Source of the DNA: Acorus gramineus
Lineage: Eukaryota; Streptophyta; Magnoliopsida; Acorales; Acoraceae
Direction: 5' to 3'
Length of the DNA: 64,000 nucleotides
NCBI GenBank assembly: GCA_030737835.1
Contig: CM060853.1
Location: forward strand, 9,978,034 to 10,042,033
A model generated the notes under the pieces. It saw nothing but the letters and a program-made list of their open reading frames with translations, ran no database searches and was not told where the DNA came from. The translations under genes and the position numbers were made by a program. Shown here piece by piece: positions 24,231-35,820 of this stretch (the first letter of the stretch is position 1; every line of letters begins with the position of its first letter).

Positions 24231-27200
24231 TGTATTTTCATATTTTGTATTGGCTGACGACACTAGGAAATATCATTTCAATAGCATAAACAATATGGGG
24301 GCGGCTTATAACCTTGCATTTACCAATGAAATGATTTCCTTAAAAATAATATTTACCAACGAAATAATATCATTTATCAAGGAAATATTCCACGGCTAAA
24401 TATTACATTGTAACTTTCACCATGATTTCAACCTTGGGGGGGGGGGGGGAGGGGGGGCTGAGCCCCAGCCCCTGAGTGGAGGTGGTCGATCCCCAACCCC
24501 CCTTCTCTCTCTCTCCTCCCTCTCTTGTTGTCCCCTCCCCACCACCCAAAAGTTTTTTGAATGGGGATTGGATTATTAGGTGGTAGGGCTAAAAATAGAG
24601 AAAAATTGATATAATTCTCTTGAATTTTAGCTAAATTAGTTATAGTCCTTGTAAAATTAAAAAATCATCAAAGTTCCCCATAAAATATATATGGTTAACG
24701 GATTTAATCCCTGAGTTAAATTGCTTCAATAAATACATTCAAATCAGTCCTTACAAAATATGAAAAATCCGATTTAGTCCTTTGATGACAAAAATGTCCC
24801 TTTCTTTTCTTGAAAATACCCATGCTATCATATACTCACCAAGGTAAAAAAAAAAAAATCGATATAACTTCCTGAAAATTCATGAAAATCGAAAAAGGCC
24901 CATATAAATTCAGTAATTACCCTTAAATTCAACCACAAATCTGTTTAGTGTATTACAGTAATTTATCAAGTAAATTTAAAAAGGATATTACAGTAATTTA
25001 TCATGTAGGGTTAGAGTCAACCACAAATCTGATTATTTTCGGTTACGGTAGATATTAAAATAAATATTATCTAATAAGATAGAGACCTGAGGGGGTTTTT
25101 TTATTTTATAGGGCCCTTTTCCGATTGTTATAAGTTTCTAGGGAGCTATATATATTTTTCAAAAATAAGGGGTGAGGACATTCTGGTAAATTTTAATATA
25201 TAATTAAGGTTAATTATGTACACGAAAATAAATTCCTTAGTAAAATAGTTCTAGCTAAAAGCTTGTAATAATCAACATTGTATATATATATTACCCAAGA
25301 AAAAATTTCCTTGGGAAAGACCATTTAGAAAATTGGGGGGGGGGGGGGGGGGTGGTGGTTAATGAAATGAGTTTAAAATGTTAGGTGAGCATTGGAGTTG
25401 AAAATTGTTATATTCAATCTAATTCGCAATCCCGTTTACATCTCGCACAAATTTTCTTAATTATCTTCTCTCATAAAAATTAAATACATACTCATATAAA
25501 TTGGATGCATATATTTTAATTATATTTTTTTATATAAAAGGTATACTAAGATAATGAAATATATATTGTATTATGTGATTTCATATAATGCGTTAGTGAC
25601 ATGATTACAAATGGGTTGTATTTTTTTGAAATTGTTAAAAAGCATAGCTTTTTATTTGTTAATGATTTATTTATTTATTATGTTTTTTTAATGATCTCTA
25701 ATTTGAATATCTCAAGCTTTTTTGGAAGTTAATTTTTAAAATTTATGCTTTAAGGTATCCTTTGTTGTGATCAATTATTTTTAAATAATTATTTTTTATT
25801 TTTTTCAAGCTTATTTTTAAAAAATTTGTGAAGGTAAATAATATGATTTCAAATTATTTTTAATAAAATTTTGAATAAAGTTTTTAAATTTTCTAAATGT
25901 GAAAGAAGCGGTTAAAAACAATTTTCTATCTAAATTGTCCAATACTTCAAAGATTTAGTCATTATTCATCAACTTTAATTATCTTGAATTGTCATATAAT
26001 TATATTATTTTAAGTCCATTGGCCTCTCGGCCCTCCTTGTTTTAATTCCTTGCTCCGCACCTGTTTGCCCTCCATTACCAATCCAGCCCCTCGTCCAACC
26101 CACCCCCCCCCCCCTTCTCTCTCATCTCCCTTACTGATCCCACCAACCAAAATTGGCTTTTTTTAAGTGTGGATGGAAACATGAGTGGTGGGATGTTTGG
26201 TTAGTGGGTTCAAAATATTTGTGTAAAGTGCATTAGAGGCTACAAACGAGTAAGAGAATCACATTTTTCATATGAAAAGTCATATCTATAGTCAATTTTA
26301 GAGTCCTAAAGATATTTTAAATATTTGAAAAATAGATATTTTATAATAAAATACATAACTTTATAAAAAATAAAATATATATTTAAATAATTAAATGCAT
26401 TTTTTTAATATTATTGTAACACAACATATATATTGTGTTAGAGGAAAGTGAGAATTACAAAACTAAATGTAAGAAAAACTGAGTGTATGAACACATGGTT
26501 CGATCTGAATTAGCTATCCTAAAAAACCTGCAGGAGTGTGAGTGTGAGTGTGGTGAAACAATCAACAATTGATTTAGTTTTTTAAACAAGTGCTACAAAA
26601 ACGGACCTTATTTTTAGTTCCATTTCTAACCCACAAAACATGTATTTTTATTTAAAATATATATGGTATAAATATGTACATTTTAGAGTAAAGAATTAGT
26701 TTAAAATCAATAGTCGTTTAAATAGCATTGTTACACATAGTAACAGAGAATCCATATGCCTCGATGGCCATGCATACCTCCTAAGACCATCTACAGCCTT
26801 TACTCAAACTTATACTTAAATATCACTTAAAATTTAAGTAAAAGCTTGATTTGATATTATGTATTTCTAACCATTATTTTGTGTTTTACTCAAATCTTTT
26901 AAAAAATTCACATCTTCTTCTAATTATTTCTTATAAACATTTTCAAATTAACGTTCTTTCCCTAAACATTTTTACTACTCAGTTTTTTTTCCTTTTAAGA
27001 TATTTAAATTTAAAAATTATTATCATCCAATTTTTTGAAAAAATAAGAGGTAAAAATAATATTTTTTTATTAAAGTAAAAATAAAAAGTTAAAAAATAAA
27101 GATGAAGACTTAAGAAAGAAGACCACATTTTTTCTTTTTTTTTTAAGTTTCAAGAGATGGAGAAAATTTTTTGAGGATGAGAAGACATCTAATATAATTC

Positions 27201-27630
27201 AACTAAAGGTGGAGTTGAAGGGAAAGAAAATGTCATATTAGATGAAAATGTGGAGATATTAAAAATTTAGGTAAAGATTTGCGTCTCCCTTGATTTGAGT
27301 AAATATTTGAGTAAAAACTTTATTTGGTATGGGTATGAGTAAATGGTTGGAGAGGATTTTGAGTGACTTTTACTTAAAATTAAATTTGAGTAAATGTTTG
27401 GGTATATAATTGGAGATGCGAAGCAAGGTAAACTTTTTATGTTTTTTAATCAAATGTCTATAAAATACATATATCATGAACGTACATACATTTTTTAGAA
27501 AATCATATATACCTCATATAAAGAGTACTATTTTTGAGAATATATAAGTGTTTGCTATTTGTTCACAGTACTATCCTAACATTATTGAATTTAGATTCAA
27601 ATTTTAGCTTTTACCTGCTAAAAGACAAAA
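24231..27630. other. gene-poor stretch
   Basis: AT-rich apart from a pyrimidine/purine-rich patch near 24436-24545 with poly(G) and (CT)n, another poly(G) run at about 25337-25352, and a poly(C) run near 26103-26114. Dispersed-repeat sequence lies at 24590-25200. No gene recognised. Confidence 0.45.
24590..25200. repeat. dispersed repeat with inverted arms (family 2)
   Basis: The left arm (AAATTGATATAATTC, TAGCTAAATTAGTTATAGTC, AAAATTAAAAAATCA) and right arm (GGGCCCTTTTCCGATT, CTAGGGAGCTATATA) are related to the two ends of 45993-46640, and the left arm also to 51715-51860. Internal copies such as GATATAACTTCCTGAAAATT suggest a foldback structure. No coding capacity; class unknown. Confidence 0.45.
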
Positions 27631-27710
27631 ATATAAGCAGTATGAAAACAGTAGATGCAATTTTTTAAAAATCACTTCAAAGAAGAAAAAAACCTTAATT
27701 TCTATATTGT

Positions 27711-27720
27711 TTTATTTATT
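27711..27720 (-). terminator. poly(A) signals of gene A
   Basis: Overlapping AATAAATAAA on the minus strand, 161-170 bp downstream of the gene A stop codon. This is a good position and sequence for a plant near-upstream polyadenylation signal. Confidence 0.4.
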
Positions 27721-27880
27721 TCATCTACACAAGATAAAAATTCTGTTACAAACCCTCCTATGGATCACAATGCATACAATCAAATGCAATCCTTATTCAC
27801 GCGAGAGAGTTTTGAGTCTGGTGCGCTCTCTCTTATGAGGCGGGCGTGCGTGCGCTCTTATGTGTTCACAAAAACACACA

Positions 27881-30800
27881 TCACTGACAAAGGAAGTCCT
27901 TCCCGCCAGGCCCGCCGAAGTAGAAGCTGCGGTCTTCGCCGTGTCCGGGGTAGAAGATGTAGTTGTAGCAGTCGAACTCATCGATGATGGTGGCCAGTTT
28001 TTCGGGGCGGTATTCGGTGGCCGAGTTGTCGCGGACCCTCATGTGCGCGGCAGAGCACGCGCCGAAGGTGTCCATTCCGTAGTGGCCGCTTCCCATGCCA
28101 GTGTGCGTGTGGGGTTTCTGCCCGATTTTAGGGCTGTAGACGTCACCGCCCCACTGGACCGCCACCGCCATGTGACCCAGTGGCCCGAAGATCGACGATG
28201 GCCAGTACCCTACTAGCTCGTTCGTCCCGTACTGGAGCCACCAGTTCCCCGTCTTGATGTCCTGAGGTTTCATTCATCAGAGTCTTGCAAACAACAAGAC
28301 TGGAAAAAAAGGACAGGAAAAAGTCTGACTAGGCCGATGATCCAAGTCTACGTAATACTAATAAGTGGTTTAGTCTCTTAGTAGTACTGATAAGTGGTTT
28401 GGTTAATGCATTGCATTACTAATGTGGTCCCATTTGGTTGGTTGGTTGTATTTTAAGGTGAAATTTTTAATTTTCATTGTGAGATTATCAAGAAAGTTTG
28501 AAAATTTATTGTTTGGTTTGTGGTGTAATTGGAAATAATTGAGAGTTTATAAAAAAAAATCCAAGTATAAACCTTTTTGGTGGATGATTAACGAGATCTA
28601 TGGGATTATATTTGATATTGTTAAAAAAAAAAAAAATTGTGTGGTATTGAAGCACGTACCCTGAAAACGGCAAGACTAATCTGATATACTTCCCAGGCGG
28701 ATTGCGAGACGGGGTCGATGACCCCACCAACCACTATTTTTTCACTGACCTGGACAAAGCCTGGGCAGAGGAGATTAAAACAACCTGTAGTACGCGATGC
28801 ATCACTCTGTTACAATGAATATTCTTTTTGTTAGGAAACTGAACATTCACCTTCGATAGATGATTAATATTGTTATTGTTATATTTATGAAAAATGGTAC
28901 ACTCAGCTCGTCTGTAGTTAACACTTTTTTTCTTAATGAATTTTTTAGAACTCTATACAATATGATAGTGTAGTATATACTACACGCTATTGCAAACGAG
29001 ATTATAAAACAGGCTGAGTGTATTAACAGTAGTTTATTGTTGTTTTTGTCTTGGAGAGATGGGAGAATGAGATGGGAGAGCGAGCTCACCGTCCAGTGAT
29101 TGTAGAGTCGTGTTCGCCCATCACCAAATAGCTTAGGATTTACCTGAGAAAGGCATAAAGAATATTAACACTGGTATAACATTAGTGAGACATGTTTTTG
29201 GGATGAACATGAGCTCTAGTAATGACAAAAATCCTAGCTTTTAGGTCACTTAGTTTGAATTGAAAAAAAAAAAAAAAACTGATACATGTCACTGTGTATG
29301 TTTAATAGATGAGATTTGTGATATATATATATATATATATATTTTATGAGACTTGAGGGGATCATGTTTTGAATAATAAACTATTTGAAGTACCATCCAG
29401 CCGACTTCCATGGCTTCGAAGTTGTCGTAGGGGCCGCTCTTGAATGCCATACTAGCAGTGCTGTAATCGTCGGGTTCGACAAACGGATTCCATACGGTCA
29501 GGTCCACTTGACCTCCATGATAGCTATTTCCTAGCGCGATTGCTATATTGACCTGACTCGAGGGAAGAAACATTGTCAATCAATTAATGTGGCACTTCTT
29601 GAGTATATAGTATAAGCATGTCAATGAAGCGGATATGGATAGGATAAACCCATATGCGTATCAGTATAAATATTTAAAAAAATATCCGTATCCGATACCC
29701 AACAGGACTCAAAATAATTATTCATCAGAAAATCCAATATATTATAAATATATTAATATAAAAAATAATGTTATAATATTTTTTTAGATTGATATTTTGG
29801 ATTGGGGACCACCATATCTGTATCCGATTCAAAACATTTGAGATACATAAATTTTATTTATTCGGATTGGATACATGTATTTTACAGATAATTGACATGC
29901 TGAAGTGTATGCGATTTTTACATAAAATACTCACAGAGTGGTTGGGCAGTAATCCTATGGAGCTGTCACCATTGATCACAGCACGGAAGGTTTCGGGTTC
30001 TTTCATCCCATAACGTTGGAGATACGGGGCTCGCGAAAGGTCATGCTTTGTCACTCTTCGAACTGGGATTGTTCCCTTTGGGCAACTTCCGCTCTTTTGC
30101 CATAATTGTGAAACAATTGATGATGACGATGACATGTTGTGAGAATTTGTACTGGGTCTCATCTGCATTGTAAAATTCTATATGTTTAACTAGGGTCTAC
30201 CTGAATATATTGTGAAGGAAAAAAATCTAATAATTATTAGAAGATTGATCTAAATTGATTTGGGTCAATCCCAAAAATGATGTATCCATGTCAAAAGTGA
30301 TAGGATGACATGATAACATATCTTTTTGCTATTAATCCAGAGTTAATTCAAATCATCAAATTGATCAAATTTTAGATCACTGAAATCAGTACTGAATTTA
30401 GCTGTTGAAATGTGGTTTTGATCCTATTGAGATTTGTCTAGACTGAAAGACGCATGCAGGGATCACTGTTGAAAGTATCATGTGTGATAAATGAGTTCAA
30501 TGTATAGTCACATTTCTCTCACTCATGCAATGTGTACTCAATGATTTTTTAGGTGGTTCACACTATTAGTCAGCCTACCTTTATTTCATTTACCAAAAAA
30601 TGAAAGCAAAATAAAAGAAAAGCTTATGAATCAATACCTGTGTAAGATATTCATTTTTTCCAAAAAAAAATAAAAATAAAATAAAATATTATAAGTTATT
30701 CATAGATGTAAACCTTTTTTTTTTTTTCTTAATCTCTTAATGCCAGCAAAACATGGATATAAATTCACATAAGGTAGGAATAATGAGCATTAGTGATCCG

Positions 30801-31468
30801 TTTGGAACTGATTTTGAAAATCAGCTTATACACTAAATTGATTTAAATAATCAAATTTTAAAAAATTATTCTCAAGCATTTTTTTTTTTATAAAAATTGT
30901 TTTGTTGACTTTTAAAACATAAAAACTAAAATTCTCAAAGGCGCCTTGATTGAAGTGCTACTCCAGTTGATATGAAAAGATTTAATTAAGAAATAATAAA
31001 ACTTATTCATAAAAAAATTCTCAGTAATCTGTACAACCATAAAAAAGGAAGAAAGAGACCTGAATTGTGTGATTCTTTAGAAGAGGATGATCAAAAGCAG
31101 GTTGTTTGTAGATATCAACGCAATCTATGATATCGCCATCCTCGCTCTGCATATACCCAAACAAAAATTGAAGAACAAAACATTAGAAAATATGACGAAT
31201 TCACAAGGCACCATGATGCACATTCATCAATCTTTGTCAAAGAGAGAACAAAATACATGAAACATAGATAATGCTCTATGTTTGCAAATACAAGTTCAAA
31301 GAAAAAAAAAAAAACAACCTGAATTGTCTTCTTTGCAGGCCTATTAAGCTCCTTCAGCCTCCTATCCACCAACACCTCTCTTTCAATTCTCACTGAATTG
31401 CTTTTGATGATCAAACCTACAAAAACCACTGCTAACAACAGCACTTTCAAATGCACCTTGCCCTCCAT
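27881..31468 (-). CDS. neprosin-family (DUF239) secreted peptidase, gene A
   Basis: Family knowledge: neprosins are secreted prolyl endopeptidases of glutamic type, made with an activation peptide (DUF4409). Seven coding exons, all phase 0: 31468-31319, 31146-31060, 30162-29935, 29552-29394, 29143-29090, 28806-28660, 28261-27881, giving 401 aa, normal for the family. Residues 1-25 form a signal peptide. The activation region has [10 protein letters not shown] and [15 protein letters not shown]; exon 3 has [16 protein letters not shown]. Exon 4 holds the first catalytic Glu (E204, in MEVGW). Exon 6 has [14 protein letters not shown]. Exon 7 has [23 protein letters not shown] and ends in a GGPGG-type motif. 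The second catalytic position reads WGGD (D315) instead of WGGE. Introns 2 and 3 are ordinary AT-rich sequence. It is the leftmost of five same-strand relatives and the most diverged. A TATA-like AATAAATAG lies near 31545. Confidence 0.88.
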
Positions 31469-33868
31469 AGGAAACTGAGATTTTTTTTTTTTTGTGAAAC
31501 AAAAGCTTGTGTGACCAGTGGTGAGAATCTAAGAAATATATCAGGCTATTTATTTTTTGATAACAAAACCCATAAATTTTAGGTGCATTAATTTTTGTTC
31601 TTGATTTTGCAAATACGGGATATTTTAGAAACTTTTAACTGTGACACTTAAGTTTTTTTCTGCTTGTATCTTACTTGACTTTTATTGTGGGATTGTCACA
31701 TCATCACAATTAAAATCAAACGGTTATAAATATATCAAATCATGAATGGATAAATGGATTTATTTTGATATGATGAATTTATGACCGTCTGATTGATCAA
31801 AGCACAAAACAAGTACAAAAAAACAAGCAGATGATCCAAACCTGACACTTATTGGTCATTATTTGGAAATTTAAAACTTAATTGTTGCCTCACATGACTT
31901 GTTGAGGAAAATTAAATTTTCACATGTACTGATGTTATTCTTATCAGTATGTTTAGATGAACAATAAGGTCTGGTTTGGACGTTTGGTAAGATGATAAGT
32001 GGTGGGATAAGGGTAATTGTGGGGATAAATGGAGGAAAAGACAACTTATGCCGGTTGGTATAAAAAATAATCAGGATAAAATGCAGACAGATATCCCAAT
32101 TTTGAAATGAAAATGAGAACTGAAATAATGTGTCCTTATTTTTTGTATCGATTTTGACAAATTTAAATAAGAACAAAATTGATGTATATTTTATTCTTTA
32201 AAATTATGATAATTTATTTCTCAAAACATTAACCCCTTGCCAAACTGGGTATAAGTATCTTAAAACTAAAGAGAGAAAATCTCGATCAATTAAAAAATCA
32301 TGAATAGAATCTCCTCAATTCCCCATTAATATTAAAAATTTTACTTGTGTGGATAAAAACTGAATAAATGGTGACGATCCGGTATAGATTACAAATAATT
32401 TATTTTTATGTTATGCCTATCATGTTGAAATTTGTATCTGAAACAATGGAATGAGATCAAATAATTTCTTTGGTTGGCATGTGTTTTTAATAACATAGGG
32501 AACGATGAACACCAAATAAATAAAGAAATAAAGCAGGGAAGAGATTGGTATTTATTAACAGAGCAGGTGCATCTCTGATTAAATTCTCTCCTAGGCCAAT
32601 ATGGTAATTGTGAGGAATGGTTTCCTTATAAGCCACCATTAATTTTTTTTTTTGTTTTTGTTTTTTTTTTTGTTTTTGGTGATCAAAGGCATGAAGGGCA
32701 GATACAACAGGACGGCCCATGAAGGATAGAGACAACAAGACTCGAAGTCCTTAAACCCAATAACAGACATCCCAAATAAGGGGTACACGTGAACCACCTT
32801 CGTGTTATAAGCCACCATTAATTGATGTTCCATAATCCATATGGCTGTTCATACATTCAGGCCCTTTTGATTCACATCTTCATTTTGGATTGATTCTTTT
32901 TAGGGATATTCATTATACACCACATCCAAATTCTATTAGTTCCTGTTTGGACAAGGACACGGTATATTTTAGTATTGATAACTATTTTAAGATAAATAAA
33001 GAATAAGTTATTTTTAATTTGATATAGAATGAGTGGTTATTAAAGTGATTATGCACAAAAATAGCAGTTGATAGAAAAACAATCCGACTATCTTGGAATC
33101 CCGGACATTCGACATATTAAGAGTTAGTGTTGAGGATTAAGATTAGTTGCTATCACCCAGAACTATGCAAAATTTAGCCAACCTCTTCATTAAGAACATT
33201 AAATAAGTAAATTTACTTTTACATTAATTATGCATGATGTTTATCTTTTTACGAAATCAAAATCGATTGTCATCGATTCTGAATATACATTCTATAGCCT
33301 CAAAATATTTTGATATAATGAACGTTAAAATATTATTTATTTTTAGTAAATACTGTTTTTTGATTAATTAGATTTTTAATTGAATCTGATTGAGTCAATG
33401 TATGCAGGATTTATATTCTAAGAGTGAATAAGCCTTTTATTGATCATACAAAGATATTCAATGTTTGTTCTCTTTTTGAATTTCGTTGTGTATCTTGACA
33501 TAGATCAATTCATTTTCATACTTCTTTTGCTACGTGAAGCTTTATTTTTTCTTATCGAGTTCTGATCCTGTTTTTAAAAAAAGAACAAAAAAAACCTTCA
33601 CTAATTTGATGACCCAGACTAATAATAAGAGAAGATATATCATCTTATCACTTTTTTGATAAAGGTGTTATGACTTTTATGAATGTTAGTTCACATCAAC
33701 TTTTGATCACATAATTGATTATATTTTTTGTTACTTAATCATTTTACTTTTTCATTTACATTGATTTTGAATCCAGTTAGGCTATATCCGATTAAAAATT
33801 CTTCTAACTATTTTGAGTACTTCAAATCATGACCATTGAACAAATACCACCTAATAATCCTTTTATTA

Positions 33869-34076
33869 AGGCCTTGTTTTGGATCTGCAAGGGAAAGTAC
33901 GTAAAACACCATTGTAGATTCAAACAGGTAATTTGTTGCTTCTGTGTCCAAACCACCCATTCACGTCTGGTGTTTTAATTTGGAAGTCCCAAAAGAATGA
34001 TACTCCAACACAGGGTATCAACCTTGAATTTTCAAAAAGTGGGCGTTCCAATCCACCGCGTATCCAAACGAGGCCT
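33869..34076. mobile_element. PIF/Harbinger-like MITE
   Basis: The left end AGGCCTTGTTTTGGAT pairs with the right end, read inward, AGGCCTCGTTTGGAT. About 208 bp and slightly GC-richer than its surroundings. TTA precedes the left end but is not intact on the right, so the target duplication is unproven. Small open frames across it are not genes. Confidence 0.5.
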
Positions 34077-34319
34077 TGGTTGGACACTTTTATTAATACT
34101 GCGGGCATGATAAACCTAGAAAATGCATGTGTACTTGTGCAAGTGAATGAGGAATCGTCCTACTATGAGTAACAATAAACCATCTTTAATGACATTATAT
34201 TTATATTTACTTATACTTAAGATAAATCACTCGTGCTCCCCTTGAATTCTTTTTTTGGAGGAGCCTAGGGAGAGAAGGTAAAAAAAAAAGAAGCATTCTG
34301 TTACACTTATTCTTTTTTA

Positions 34320-34530
34320 CATTTTCAAACGAAGTCCTATATACATCGTTAGTCCTTTCCACTCACTGTATCGAGGTATATATCTCATTGAATTTTTTTT
34401 TATATTTTTTATAAATGATATTTTTCAATTCATTGACATATTTCATTTTTTATAATAATACATATTTCATTAGATGAGATATATGATTTAAAAAAAAATA
34501 CAAACATATGTTGTATATATTTTGGACAGT
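34320..34530 (+). repeat. copy of the dispersed AT-rich repeat family
   Basis: Contains CGTTAGTCC, GAGGTATATATCTCATTGAA, TTTTTTATAAATGATA, CAATTCATTGACATATTTCA and GATGAGATATATGATTTAAA, in the same order as in copies at 11265, 42750 and 63560. Confidence 0.5.
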
Positions 34531-34979
34531 AAAAATGAGTGAATCTAACATTTTCCTATGAGTTTGAATCCAACTTATAATCTAAGCCCATGTTGGCCCA
34601 TGTAAAATGTATAAGGGTTGGTACACGCAGTTCATTTTACAGCCCCATATGTTATGATAACGTAGTATATATTGTACTATCATAGTGTATAGAGTTCTAT
34701 CATACTATATGACTTAAATTTTCTTTTCATTTTTTCACCATGCAAAAAAATAAGCTAATGTATCTCAGTATATAATTTATTTCATATAACAACATGCACT
34801 TCAAAGGATAAGTATATAATTTTTTAAAAAAAGAAAAATGAAATGAACTGCAATTGGGGCTGCAATGAGGGTTGCATGTATCTTAGTGGAACTACTAGTC
34901 ACTGTGTCATTGTGTTTGTTTTTACCAAAAAACAATAAGGTCGCTTCACATTCAATTTTTTTTTACAATCTAAAATGCT

Positions 34980-35190
34980 GTCTTATATACCTCGTTAGAA
35001 ATCCAGTGAAGCATATATCTCGTTAACGATCATATGCCTCAATAGATATTTTGTTATATTTACTTAAAAATTTATTCATTCAACTCAAAATAGGGTGATA
35101 TACATTTTTATCAAAACATATACCTCATAACATGATGTTACTATTTAAAAAAAATAAAAACATGAGTGGCATGAGTTTTGGTTGGTAAAA
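34980..35190 (+). repeat. copy of the dispersed AT-rich repeat family
   Basis: Contains TATATACCTCGTTAG, GTGAAGCATATATCTCGTTA, ATTCATTCAACTC and ATATACCTCATAACATGATG, followed by an A-rich end with CATGAGTGG. Same orientation as its neighbour at 34320. Confidence 0.5.
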
Positions 35191-35244
35191 ATGATTGAGT
35201 CTTAACATTTTTCAAAAAATAAAATGATTTTTATATTTAAATCA

Positions 35245-35475
35245 TTGTAAACTATGTTATTTAGTGATTAATCTATCACTTCTTCATATTTCTTTTTAAG
35301 TCTCAACTTCAATTGTCTACTTTGTTTTAGTCCCTCCGCCAAACTTTCGTCTATACACCTATACACCGTTAATTTGTGTAATATGATATTTATTTTTAAG
35401 TTTCTGTAAATTATGTTATTTAATGATTAGTCTAACCATTCTTCACATTTCATTTTAAATTTCAAATTTCAAACG
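35245..35475 (+). repeat. arms related to the foldback MITE at 21590
   Basis: TAAACTATGTTATTTAGTGA...ATCACTTCTTCATATTTC at about 35255 resembles the MITE arm at 21630. A second diverged arm in direct orientation (TAAATTATGTTATTTAATGA...CATTCTTCACATTTC) follows at about 35405. TAGTCCCTCCGCC lies between. Confidence 0.45.
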
Positions 35476-35820
35476 TTTTTGCTTGGATATCAAAATCAAA
35501 ACTATATTCAGTATTATTTAACATTGCATGTGCTCATCCAATCCGATATTACACATTACCTTTGATAATATAATGACCCCCAAATACTCTATATGAATTT
35601 TGATTGATTCTCGAACTCTTTAAAAAACAAATTTACTTTTTAGTAACATGACTATTCTAAAGTTACCCAACCATCCGACTAACTAGTAAATAAAGCTTGA
35701 CAATAAATCATGCAAAATTTAAAAATGAAGCAAATAAAATAACTGAATTGACACAAATGCAGACACAGTCCCCACCCTTTTTTTTCATGTAATCCATTGT
35801 TGTGATGGAAAAGCTAACAA

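Larger units (their letters stand above)
31560..35690. other. intergenic between genes A and B
   Basis: About 4 kb without a gene. It holds a MITE at 33869-34076, two dispersed AT-rich repeat copies at 34320-34530 and 34980-35190, a MITE-arm repeat at 35245-35475, and a T/G homopolymer patch near 32641-32680. Open frames at 31871-32176 and 32487-32833 are unrecognised and low in complexity. Confidence 0.5.

Noticed and set aside
24434-24545. Poly(G) and (CT)n patch as a regulatory GAGA element
   Set aside because: Homopolymers and dinucleotide runs recur at several intergenic places without genes; simple repeats explain them.
27860-28216. 118-codon plus-strand open frame opposite gene A exon 7
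   Set aside because: Antisense of a well-conserved neprosin exon. The same holds for plus-strand frames at 35881, 41735, 54557 and 62734.
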